The notes under the pieces: generated by a model
Told to the model about the DNA's origin: nothing
The model's database searches: none
Seen by the model: the letters and a program-made list of their open reading frames with translations, nothing else
Shown: piece after piece, positions 6,596-13,616 of the stretch
Numbering within the stretch: the first letter of the stretch is position 1
Layout of the letters: every line of letters begins with the position of its first letter
From: Candidatus Vogelbacteria bacterium
GTDB taxonomy: Bacteria > Patescibacteriota > Minisyncoccia > Phycocordibacterales > XYD1-FULL-46-19
Reading direction: 5' to 3'
Assembly (NCBI GenBank): GCA_011049365.1
Contig: DSBD01000037.1
Coordinates: forward strand, 1 to 13,715
DNA length: 13,715 bases
Translations under genes and position numbers: made by a program

Positions 6596-8509
6596 ATGTC
6601 TTCTGATCATAATGAATATAGTAAAATAACAGAATTAGAGAAAAAACTCTTTCAAGAAAAAAAAGAAAAGGGTATTACTCCTCCTTCAGATTTATCACCT
6701 CTAAAGAAAAAAGTTCCTGAAAAGTGGCAACAAGAAGCGCCTCGTCGTAAGAAGAAAATATTTAGCTTTAACATTTTTTTGGGCGGGATTTTTATTTTAT
6801 CTCTCATTTTTTTTATCGGAGTGGCTGTCTTTGCTTTTTGGGCTTTTTCACGAGATTATAATATTGTTTCCAATCGCAATATTGATATAGATTTTCAGAC
6901 TCCATCTTTAGTTAAAGCTGGGGACCGTGTATCTATTCGTTTAACTATTGTTAATCGTAATAATATAGCTTTAAATGAAGCTGTTTTAATCCTTTCTTTA
7001 CCTGAAAATAGTCGCTCACCGGATGATCTTTCTTTTCCTTTAACCACTTGGCGAGAAGAATTGGGTACCATAGAACCTGGCGAGATGCGTAATTTAACCA
7101 TCGCGGTGGTTCTTTTTGGCCAAGAAAATGAAGAAAAAGATTTTTCGGCGATTATGGAATATCGGGTAGCCGGTAGTAATACCCCCTTTGCTAAAAGAAG
7201 TTCTCATAAATTAGTTATTAGTACTCCACCGGTAAGTATTTTTGTTGACTTAATTCCCGAAGTTATTTCCGGACAGGATATTGTAATAGAAGCGAGAGCT
7301 GTTTCTAATGCCGCTTTACCTCTTCAGGGAGTAGTATTCGAGGTTAGTTATCCCCGTGGTTTTGTCTTTAGTCGTTCCGAACCGCCACCGGTCATTGGTG
7401 ATAATTTTTGGCGTTTGGGAGATTTACCTACTGGCGCTGAAAGGAGGATAAAGATATTTGGAACGATTTCTGGCCAAGAAGAAGAAATAAAACCTTTTCA
7501 GTTCAGAATCGGTTTATCTGAAGGTCGGAATGATTTGCAGACTATTCTAGGTGAAATTTTTTCTCTAACTTCCATAAGTCGTTCTTTTTTGGGTGCTAAT
7601 ATAATTATAAACAACAGCTCTTTACCTGAAGTAGTGGTGGCTCCCGGTTCGGAAGTAGTTATAAATATAGATTTAGTCAATAATCTTCAAGAAAATTTAT
7701 TAGATAATCGTTTGGAATTGTCTTTTGCCGGTCAGCCGATAGATGATTTATCTTTTAGAGTAACAAATGGATTTTATCGGGCCAGCGAGAGAACTGCCTT
7801 TTGGGATAAGAGAACATTTCCGGCTCTTAATGTAATGTCACCCGGAGTTCGAGAGAGAGTTAGTTTGAGATTTAATTTGTCTTCTTTAACAGCTCTCGGA
7901 CGTTCACCTTTTTATAATCCAACCATCGGTATTAATCTGGCCGTTATTAGTAAAAGAATAGCTGAAGGTTTCCCCGACGAAGAGACTAGGATTGATATTC
8001 AAAGAGTTGTTAAAATTCATTCTGATTTTCGTGCCACGGCTAGAGCTTTCTACACTCAAGGTCCTTTCATTAATTATGGACCTTTACCTCCTAGGGTAGA
8101 TAGAGAAACCACCTATACTATTGGCTGGTCATTAATCAATTCTTCCAATGATCTTCGCGATGTTGAAGTTAGGGGCTTCCTACCTCCTTATGTCTCTTGG
8201 TTAAGTAATATTTCTCCGGAAAATGAAAATATTAGTTATAATGCTAATACTGGAGAAATTATTTGGAGAGTTAGTGATTTACCAGCCGGCACCGGTTTTG
8301 ACCGTCCCACTAGGGAAGCTTTTTTCCAAGTTTCTTTGAGACCAACCGTGGCTGATATTGGACGGGCACCTAATCTTATTTCTCGTTTATCATATGGAGG
8401 TTTTGACACTTTCACAGAAAGTAATTTAACCGGCTCATTACGTAATTTAGATACCAATTTAATAGCTGAATCCGGTTTTGACCCCAAATGGGCTGAAGTT
8501 GTTCAATAG
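6596..8509 (+). CDS. Single-pass membrane protein with DUF11-like extracellular repeats
   Basis: I do not recognise a named family for the whole protein. From the ATG at 6596 it has 637 residues. A charged N-terminal tail of about 55 residues ends in a basic RRKKK stop, followed by one transmembrane helix (about 57-82) and a long ectodomain with no further membrane segment. The orientation is predicted N-in, C-out. The ectodomain appears to hold about four beta-sandwich units of the DUF11/CARDB style. Each begins with a strand such as VSIRLTIVNRNN or TTYTIGWSLINSS, and two close with W-R-(L/V)-(G/S)-D-L-P-(T/A)-G. There is no protease, glycosidase or sortase motif. The TTG start ten codons upstream lies in the promoter and is disfavoured. 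A surface or cell-contact role is inferred. The M16 peptidase gene follows 12 bases after the stop. Confidence 0.75.
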   Translation: MSSDHNEYSKITELEKKLFQEKKEKGITPPSDLSPLKKKVPEKWQQEAPRRKKKIFSFNIFLGGIFILSLIFFIGVAVFAFWAFSRDYNIVSNRNIDIDFQTPSLVKAGDRVSIRLTIVNRNNIALNEAVLILSLPENSRSPDDLSFPLTTWREELGTIEPGEMRNLTIAVVLFGQENEEKDFSAIMEYRVAGSNTPFAKRSSHKLVISTPPVSIFVDLIPEVISGQDIVIEARAVSNAALPLQGVVFEVSYPRGFVFSRSEPPPVIGDNFWRLGDLPTGAERRIKIFGTISGQEEEIKPFQFRIGLSEGRNDLQTILGEIFSLTSISRSFLGANIIINNSSLPEVVVAPGSEVVINIDLVNNLQENLLDNRLELSFAGQPIDDLSFRVTNGFYRASERTAFWDKRTFPALNVMSPGVRERVSLRFNLSSLTALGRSPFYNPTIGINLAVISKRIAEGFPDEETRIDIQRVVKIHSDFRATARAFYTQGPFINYGPLPPRVDRETTYTIGWSLINSSNDLRDVEVRGFLPPYVSWLSNISPENENISYNANTGEIIWRVSDLPAGTGFDRPTREAFFQVSLRPTVADIGRAPNLISRLSYGGFDTFTESNLTGSLRNLDTNLIAESGFDPKWAEVVQ

Positions 8510-8511
8510 TT

Positions 8512-8517
8512 TATAAT
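8512..8517 (+). promoter_or_regulatory. TATAAT box before the M16 peptidase
   Basis: A perfect TATAAT lies in the 12-base gap, ending four bases before the ATG at 8522. No -35 match exists at normal spacing; TTGACC at 8478-8483 is 28 bases upstream. In AT-rich DNA this may be chance, and readthrough from the upstream gene is equally plausible. Confidence 0.25.
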
Positions 8518-8521
8518 CTCT

Positions 8522-9814
8522 ATGTCTAGAACATCTTTTGAGGTGATAAAATTAAAAAATGGTCTGCCGGTTTTATTATTACCGGCCGGCCGACAATCAC
8601 GGACCGCCTCTTTATTTTTTATCGCTCGTTCCGGCTCAGAAAGGGAAAGTAAAAAAATTAAAGGTGCCGCTCATTTTTTGGAGCATATGTGTTTTAAGGG
8701 GTCTAAAAATTATCCCGGCCCACTTGATATCTCAGTCGCCCTAGACTCTTTAGGTGCCGAATACAATGCTTATACTAGTCGACAAAATACGGTCTATTAT
8801 GCTTCTTCCTCTCCTTCGGCTTTGCCTAAGATAGTTTCCATTTTAGCTGATATGTATGGTCGTCCCAATTTAACGTCGGCTGATTTAGAAAGAGAAAGGG
8901 GAGTTATTTTGGAAGAATTAAGAATGTATAAAGATTTTCCTCCTGATTTGGCTGAAGAGCTTATCTGGCCCTTAACTTATGGTCAATCAATTTCTGCTGG
9001 TTGGAGTGTTGTCGGGGAGGAAGAAACAATCCAAAATATGAAAATAAGAGATTTAAGAAATTTTTATCATAAGAATTACTCTATCGCTAATAGTGCCGTC
9101 ATAATAGCTGGTCGTTTTGACTCTTCAAAAATTTTAGCTATTTTAGAAAAAGAAACTACTGATTTTGCTAAAGGCAAAAAATTACCATCCTTATCAAGTC
9201 TTAAACGACGACCCGGTCTTCGCCTAGAAACTATTAATAAAAAAACTGACCAAAATCATTTTATGTCCTCTTTCCCGGGCTTTTCTTATTCAGCTTCTCA
9301 ACTACCTCAAGCAGTTATTTTATCTGCTATTTTAGGTGGCGGAATGAGTTCCAGATTATTTATTAAATTAAGAGAAGAGTTAGGGGTGGCTTATTATTGT
9401 TTTGCTAGACATTATGCTTTGGCTAATAGGGGATTATTTATGATTGGTGCTGGTTTAAGAAAGGATTCTTTTCTCAATTCTTTAGAGGCTGTCTTTGAAG
9501 AAGTTACTAAAATAAAAGAAAGACCTATTTCATCTCAAGAGCTTTTCAAAGTTAAAAATAGCTTAAAAGGTAGAATTCTTTTGAGTTTAGAAACACCGGC
9601 TGGTTTGGCTTCATTTTTTACTTCTCGCTTATCAGCTGGTTTGCCTTTAGTATCACCTGAAGATTATTTAAATGCCCTAGAAAGTGTAACCGCTGAACAA
9701 ATTAGAGTTTTGGCTGAAGATATTTTTTCAGCTAGTAATTTGAGTTTATCGGTTGTTGGCGAAAAATTAAAACTTGATAAGATAGAAAAATTAGCTACCA
9801 AAATTCTAGGTTAA
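8522..9814 (+). CDS. M16-family zinc metallopeptidase (processing-peptidase-like)
   Basis: An inverzincin-type peptidase of the family that includes mitochondrial processing peptidase and bacterial PqqL/YmxG proteins. The inverted zinc motif HFLEH (His51, Glu54, His55) is intact, and the third zinc ligand Glu131 falls 76 residues after His55 in ILEELRMYKDFP. The C-terminal half has the expected substrate-side segment, GGGMSSRLFIKLREELGVAYY. At 430 residues it is a complete two-domain subunit. There is no signal peptide or membrane segment, so it is predicted cytoplasmic. Such enzymes degrade or trim short peptides; the substrate here is unknown. Genes on both sides encode membrane proteins, but a functional link is only a guess. 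The stop is TAA. Confidence 0.92.
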   Translation: MSRTSFEVIKLKNGLPVLLLPAGRQSRTASLFFIARSGSERESKKIKGAAHFLEHMCFKGSKNYPGPLDISVALDSLGAEYNAYTSRQNTVYYASSSPSALPKIVSILADMYGRPNLTSADLERERGVILEELRMYKDFPPDLAEELIWPLTYGQSISAGWSVVGEEETIQNMKIRDLRNFYHKNYSIANSAVIIAGRFDSSKILAILEKETTDFAKGKKLPSLSSLKRRPGLRLETINKKTDQNHFMSSFPGFSYSASQLPQAVILSAILGGGMSSRLFIKLREELGVAYYCFARHYALANRGLFMIGAGLRKDSFLNSLEAVFEEVTKIKERPISSQELFKVKNSLKGRILLSLETPAGLASFFTSRLSAGLPLVSPEDYLNALESVTAEQIRVLAEDIFSASNLSLSVVGEKLKLDKIEKLATKILG

Positions 9815-9824
9815 ATCATGGTGG

Positions 9825-9853
9825 TTGTAAATTACCACTTAATATAGTAAATT
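9825..9853 (+). promoter_or_regulatory. Candidate promoter for the AI-2E-family gene
   Basis: TTGTAA (9825-9830) and TAAATT (9848-9853) each match consensus at four of six positions and are separated by 17 bases. Seven bases follow before the ATG at 9861, again predicting a start point at or next to the start codon. A small stem, GTGGT (9821-9825) with ACCAC (9834-9838), overlaps the -35 side. The 46-base gap is the longest in the downstream gene run. Confidence 0.35.
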
Positions 9854-9860
9854 TAGAATA

Positions 9861-10931
9861 ATGAAAGATAATACTTTATCTATAAATATTTCAACTGGCA
9901 CAATTCTTAAAGCGATGGTTTTGGTTTTGGGCTTAGTTCTTTTCGTTTTTCTTTTTGATGTCTTTTTGATTATTTTGACTTCAGTAGTCATAGCTTCAGC
10001 GGTTGAACCGACCACTAAATGGTTTGCCAAGAAAAGGGTGCCGAGAGTTTTGGCTGTTCTTTTTATTTATGTTTTATTTTTCAGTATTATTATCGGTAGT
10101 TTATACTTTTTAATTCCTCCTCTTTTGACTGAGATGTTTGACCTTTCCAAGACTGCTCCTGAAAAATTAGAATCTTTTGATTTCTTTGGTCTAGCAGAGG
10201 AGTCTTGGGCTTCATTAACAGGAACTTTAGGAATAGATTTTCCTTTGGAAAATTTGTTTGAAGGTTTGAAAAAAGAATTGGAAGTTTTAGCCGGTGGAGC
10301 TTTCTTAACTACAGCTATGTTTTTTGGAGGAATTTTTAATTTTGTCTTGATTTTAGTTCTGTCTTTTTATCTAGCGGTTCAAGAAAAGGGGATAGAAAAT
10401 TTCTTACGGCTAACTACTCCGCTTAAATATGAAGAATATATTCTTTCTCTTTGGCGTCGAGCTCAAAAGAAAATTGGTTTATGGATGAAGGGGCAGTTGA
10501 TTTTGAGTCTAATTGTTGGGGTTTTAGTTTTTCTGGGGTTAACAATTCTTGGTGTTCGTTATGCTCTAACTTTAGCTATCATTGCCGCCATTTTTGAACT
10601 TATTCCCATCTTCGGCCCAATATTATCAGCTGTGCCGGCTTTTTTCATAGCTTTGACTAGTGGCTTCCCATTAGCTTTAGCGGTTATTGCTTTATATGTA
10701 ATTATTCAACAGTTTGAAAATCATCTCATTTATCCGATAGCTGTTAAGAAAGTAGTTGGCGTTCACCCAATCATTGCCATTTTGTCATTAATAATCGGCT
10801 GGAAGCTGGCTGGTTTTTTGGGAATAATTTTAGCAGTACCAGTAGCTACCGTCTTGTTAGAATTGGCTAATGATTATGGAGAACAAAAATTAGCTTGGCT
10901 TAAAAAGATATCTTCAAAATCTGAAAAATAA
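9861..10931 (+). CDS. AI-2E family transporter (TqsA/PerM-like permease)
   Basis: A polytopic inner-membrane protein of 356 residues with about seven or eight hydrophobic helices. There is a pair at about 14-48, one at about 64-88, one near 145-175 and a dense cluster from about 210 to the end. A soluble segment at about 90-140 follows the third helix. Family signatures are visible: the ELIPIFGPILSAVPA stretch after the fifth helix, and Q-Q-F-E-N-H-L-I-Y-P-I followed by KKVVGVHP. Members export autoinducer-2 in E. coli (TqsA), but others act in ion/proton antiport or are unassigned, so the substrate should not be assumed. metG begins two bases after its stop codon, so the two genes are almost certainly cotranscribed. 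Confidence 0.9.
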   Translation: MKDNTLSINISTGTILKAMVLVLGLVLFVFLFDVFLIILTSVVIASAVEPTTKWFAKKRVPRVLAVLFIYVLFFSIIIGSLYFLIPPLLTEMFDLSKTAPEKLESFDFFGLAEESWASLTGTLGIDFPLENLFEGLKKELEVLAGGAFLTTAMFFGGIFNFVLILVLSFYLAVQEKGIENFLRLTTPLKYEEYILSLWRRAQKKIGLWMKGQLILSLIVGVLVFLGLTILGVRYALTLAIIAAIFELIPIFGPILSAVPAFFIALTSGFPLALAVIALYVIIQQFENHLIYPIAVKKVVGVHPIIAILSLIIGWKLAGFLGIILAVPVATVLLELANDYGEQKLAWLKKISSKSEK

Positions 10932-10932
10932 A

Positions 10933-12354
10933 ATGGCTAAGAGTTTCTATATCACCACCACCTTACCCTATATCAATAACGAACCTCATGTCGGTTTTGC
11001 TTTAGAAGTGGTTAGGGCTGATATTATTGCTCGTTATCATTTGTCTTTAGGTGAGGATGTTTTTTTTAATACCGGTACTGACGAGCATGGTTTGAAAATA
11101 CTACAAAAAGCCACAGAACAAAATATTAGTCCTCAAGAATATGCTGATAAAAAATCAAAAATTTTTAGTGATTTAATAGAAAAACTAGACATTTGGCCGG
11201 AAATAAACTTTATTAGAACCACTGATAAAAAACATATTAAAGCCGCTCAACATTTTTGGAAAATTTGTAAAGATAATGGTTATATTTATAAAAAGAAATA
11301 CAAGGCCAAGTATTGTATTGGTTGTGAATTAGAAAAAACTGATTCTGAATTGATTGCTGGTGAATGTCCTCTTCACCCGGGTCAGCAATTGGAAATTATT
11401 GAGGAAGAAAATTATTTTTTTCGTTTTAGCTCTTTTCAAGATAAATTACTTGAGCTTTATAAAAAAAATCCTGAATTTATTTTACCTGATTATCGCCTGA
11501 AAGAAATTTATAATTTTGTTTCTAGTGGTTTGAGTGATTTCAGTATCTCTCGATTGAAAGATAAAATGCCCTGGGGGATAGAAGTGCCTGGTGATAAAAA
11601 ACAAGTTATCTATGTTTGGTTTGATGCTTTGGTCAATTATTTAACCGCTATTGGCTGGCCGGAAGATATGGAAAAATTTAAAAAATATTGGCCGGTTATT
11701 CAGTATTGTGGTAAAGATAATCTTCGTCAACAATCAGCTATGTGGCAAGCCATGCTCTTAGCTGCCGGTTTATCTAATTCAAAGAAAATAATCATCAATG
11801 GTTTTATTACCGCTGATGGAAAAAAAATGAGTAAAAGTTTAGGAAATGTTATTTCACCTTTTACTTTGATTGACGAATATGGAACTGATGCTTTGCGCTA
11901 TTATTTAACTCGTCATATAAATCTTTTTGATGATAGCGATTATTCTGATGCCAGATTTAAAGAAATTTATAACGCTCACCTAGCTAATGGTTTAGGCAAT
12001 TTAGTCAGTCGGATAATGAAGTTATCATCCCAATATCTAAATCAAACACCTTTTTATGAAATTAATTGTCCGGAGGAATATCATAATTTTATGAATAATT
12101 ATAATCTTAACGAAGCTATTAATTTCATTTGGCAAAAGATTGGTTCAATGGATGAGACCATTAGTGTCAGAAAGCCATTTGAATTAATAAAAATTTCCCC
12201 AGCTGAAGGAGAAAAAATATTGATAGATTTAGTTAAAGATTTAGCCATCATCGGTAAAATGTTGGAACCATTTATGCCCAAGACGGCTAGTAGAATAATA
12301 TCTTTAGTCAGGGAGAATAAATTTCCCGAGCAACCATTATTTCTTAGAAAATAG
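10933..12354 (+). CDS. metG: Methionyl-tRNA synthetase
   Basis: Charges initiator and elongator tRNA-Met. The 473-residue class I enzyme has the ATP-binding motif as HVGF (19-22), where His usually closes HIGH. It also has GTDEHGLKI (48-56), a one-zinc connective domain (Cys128, Cys131, Cys145, His148), VYVWFDALVNY, GKDNLRQQ and an exact KMSKS (298-302). The anticodon-binding helical bundle completes the chain. The extra C-terminal Trbp111-like tRNA-binding domain of many bacterial MetG proteins is absent, which is a known short form and not a truncation. From memory, the PHVGFALE variant is typical of Patescibacteria. The stop is TAG; tatD follows after two bases. Confidence 0.95.
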   Translation: MAKSFYITTTLPYINNEPHVGFALEVVRADIIARYHLSLGEDVFFNTGTDEHGLKILQKATEQNISPQEYADKKSKIFSDLIEKLDIWPEINFIRTTDKKHIKAAQHFWKICKDNGYIYKKKYKAKYCIGCELEKTDSELIAGECPLHPGQQLEIIEEENYFFRFSSFQDKLLELYKKNPEFILPDYRLKEIYNFVSSGLSDFSISRLKDKMPWGIEVPGDKKQVIYVWFDALVNYLTAIGWPEDMEKFKKYWPVIQYCGKDNLRQQSAMWQAMLLAAGLSNSKKIIINGFITADGKKMSKSLGNVISPFTLIDEYGTDALRYYLTRHINLFDDSDYSDARFKEIYNAHLANGLGNLVSRIMKLSSQYLNQTPFYEINCPEEYHNFMNNYNLNEAINFIWQKIGSMDETISVRKPFELIKISPAEGEKILIDLVKDLAIIGKMLEPFMPKTASRIISLVRENKFPEQPLFLRK

Positions 12355-12356
12355 TT

Positions 12357-13181
12357 ATGATACCAGAATTTATAGACATTCACGCTCATGTCAATTTCGC
12401 CGTTTTTAATAATGAGGCTGAAGAAATAATTAAAAAAACTTTAGATGAAAATGTTTGGCTAATAAATGTTGGTAGTCAAAAAGCCACCTCTTGGCGAGCT
12501 GTATTTTTAGCTGAAAAATATCCCCAAGGAGTTTATGCCTCTATTGGTCACCATCCAATACATTCCTGTTCTTCTTCTACTGATGATGAAGACGAAGATG
12601 AAGTTAATAAATCTCAAGAAGAGAATCCTAATGATTTTGATATTGATTATTATCGCCACTTAGCAAAAAGTAAAAAAGTAGTGTCTATTGGTGAATGTGG
12701 TTTGGATTATTTTCACCTAAAAAACGACGAAGACAAAAAAGAGCAAAGAAAAATATTCATTGAGCAGTTGGAATTAGCTCAGGAAAACAAATTACCGATA
12801 ATGCTTCATATTCGAGAAGCTTTTGATGATGCCTTGGCAATTTTAAAAGATTTCAAAGGTTTAAAAGTTAATGTCCATTTTTTCTCCGGTGATTGGCTAA
12901 TAGCTCGCACTTTTCTTGATTTAGGCCATACTTTATCATTTACCGGAGTTATTACTTTTACTTCACAATATGATGAGATTATTAAAAATTGTCCTCTGGA
13001 TAGAATAATGTCAGAAACCGATTGTCCCTATGTCTCTCCTGAACCATATCGTAATAAAAGAAATGAACCCTTGAATGTTCGCCTAGTAGCTGAAAGAATA
13101 GCTTATTTGCGCCCTGAGCCGAAAAAGGAAGTTTTAAAGGCCTTGGTTGATAATGCTATTAGGACTTTTAATTTTGTATAA
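12357..13181 (+). CDS. tatD: TatD-family metal-dependent hydrolase/DNase
   Basis: A TIM-barrel amidohydrolase-fold nuclease; characterised members are 3'-5' DNA exonucleases linked to DNA repair or turnover. The metal ligands are all present: His9 and His11 (DIHAH), Glu113 (IGECGLDYF), His151 (MLHIREA), His174 (VHFFSG) and Asp222 (SETDCPYVSPEP). The 274 residues are slightly longer than the usual 255-265 because of an acidic, low-complexity stretch (about 72-97) between GHHPIH and the third barrel unit. metG ends two bases before the ATG, a neighbour pairing common in bacteria. This is the last gene of the plus-strand run; terminator-like hairpins follow. Confidence 0.93.
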   Translation: MIPEFIDIHAHVNFAVFNNEAEEIIKKTLDENVWLINVGSQKATSWRAVFLAEKYPQGVYASIGHHPIHSCSSSTDDEDEDEVNKSQEENPNDFDIDYYRHLAKSKKVVSIGECGLDYFHLKNDEDKKEQRKIFIEQLELAQENKLPIMLHIREAFDDALAILKDFKGLKVNVHFFSGDWLIARTFLDLGHTLSFTGVITFTSQYDEIIKNCPLDRIMSETDCPYVSPEPYRNKRNEPLNVRLVAERIAYLRPEPKKEVLKALVDNAIRTFNFV

Positions 13182-13183
13182 TG

Positions 13184-13238
13184 TTGGTAAAAAGTGCCAA
13201 AAGAGTGTACACATTACCGTATCTGCTTAACTCTTTTT
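13184..13238 (+). terminator. Hairpins and T-tract after tatD
   Basis: A small stem TTGGTA/TGCCAA (13184-13189 with 13195-13200, one G-U pair) is followed by AAAAGAGT (13199-13206) pairing perfectly with ACTCTTTT (13230-13237) over a 23-base loop. The T-run on the descending arm ends at 13238. The second hairpin's loop contains the palindrome GTGTACAC (13205-13212, sharing two stem bases). The position just after the last gene fits transcription termination, but the loop is long and the stem AT-rich. Confidence 0.4.
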
Positions 13239-13269
13239 ATAAATCTGTAAAAATGTAAGTATTAAGACG

Positions 13270-13315
13270 AAAAAGGACCCGAACGGTTAAATACCTAAGG
13301 GCCTTTTCCTTTTGA
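13270..13315 (+). terminator. Second terminator-like hairpin after tatD
   Basis: AAAAGGACCC (13271-13280) pairs with GGGCCTTTT (13299-13307) leaving one bulged A, over an 18-base loop. A pyrimidine stretch CCTTTT follows (13308-13313). The stem is more stable than the preceding one. The near-symmetric A-run and T-run would let it work in either direction. It may be the main terminator, or part of a structured 3' RNA that I do not recognise. Confidence 0.45.
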
Positions 13316-13329
13316 TAAAATTATTTTTT

Positions 13330-13375
13330 TAGCGACGTAGAGTTAATGTATGTAAAGTATGTAACTTGCGTCGCT
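13330..13375. repeat. Module A-like hairpin
   Basis: AGCGACG (13331-13337) pairs with CGTCGCT (13369-13375), and inside it AGTTA (13341-13345) pairs with TAACT (13362-13366). The 13-mer at 13330-13342 is identical to 10-22 of module A. The hairpin interior differs completely, so what is conserved is the edge sequence and the ability to fold, not the middle. Confidence 0.55.
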
Positions 13376-13377
13376 TG

Positions 13378-13402
13378 ACTTGTCATGAGCTTGCCGAAGG
13401 GG
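13378..13402. repeat. Motif resembling a widespread environmental intergenic repeat
   Basis: The segment containing TTGTCATGAGCTTGCCGAAGG resembles, from memory, a short intergenic sequence of the form GTCATCCTGAGCTTGTCGAAGG found in many uncultured bacterial genomes. It lies in the 235-base non-coding stretch after tatD, which otherwise holds only hairpins. No ORF was seen here. The family assignment rests on recollection only. Confidence 0.35.
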
Positions 13403-13416
13403 GACTATATTTTTAA

Positions 13417-13614
13417 TTAAGAAACTTTCTTTTTAATATCATTATCTTCCAAAAAAGACTTATGATTTGATTTAATTTTTTTATACAAAGAAGAAGCAAA
13501 ATTTTTGTTTGGAAACAATAGCATAGCGAACCTATTTTCTTCAATCAAAAAATCCACAAGCATTTTATAATCTCCGTCGCCAGATACCAAAACAATTTTC
13601 TCAAAATCTTCTTT
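13417..13614 (-). pseudogene. 3' remnant of a NYN-domain (LabA/DUF88-like) protein gene
   Basis: Reading the minus strand, 65 codons run to a TAA (complement of 13417-13419). The translation begins KEDFEKIVLVSGDGDYKMLV and continues with a PNKNFASSLYKK segment. The SGDGD motif after a hydrophobic strand, followed later by PNK-x-x-x-S-S-L, is typical of the C-terminal half of NYN/LabA-like PIN-related nuclease domains. The N-terminal half, with the first catalytic Asp, is missing. An in-frame TGA (13617-13615) stands where repeat module B begins, and no start codon precedes the conserved part. I infer a gene truncated by the repeat, unless the N-terminal half lies beyond the window. Confidence 0.7.
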
Positions 13615-13616
13615 TC

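Noticed and set aside
10933-12354. metG truncated at its C-terminus
   Set aside because: Lack of the Trbp111-like tRNA-binding domain is a known natural short form, and the catalytic and anticodon domains are complete.
12099-12389. 96-residue minus-strand frame over the metG/tatD junction
   Set aside because: It lies opposite well-conserved metG sequence, has no recognisable domain, and spans two real genes; it is a shadow frame.
219-13181. Alternative genetic code with UGA read as glycine or tryptophan
   Set aside because: All core genes are full length without in-frame TGA, and Gly and Trp positions use the ordinary codons.
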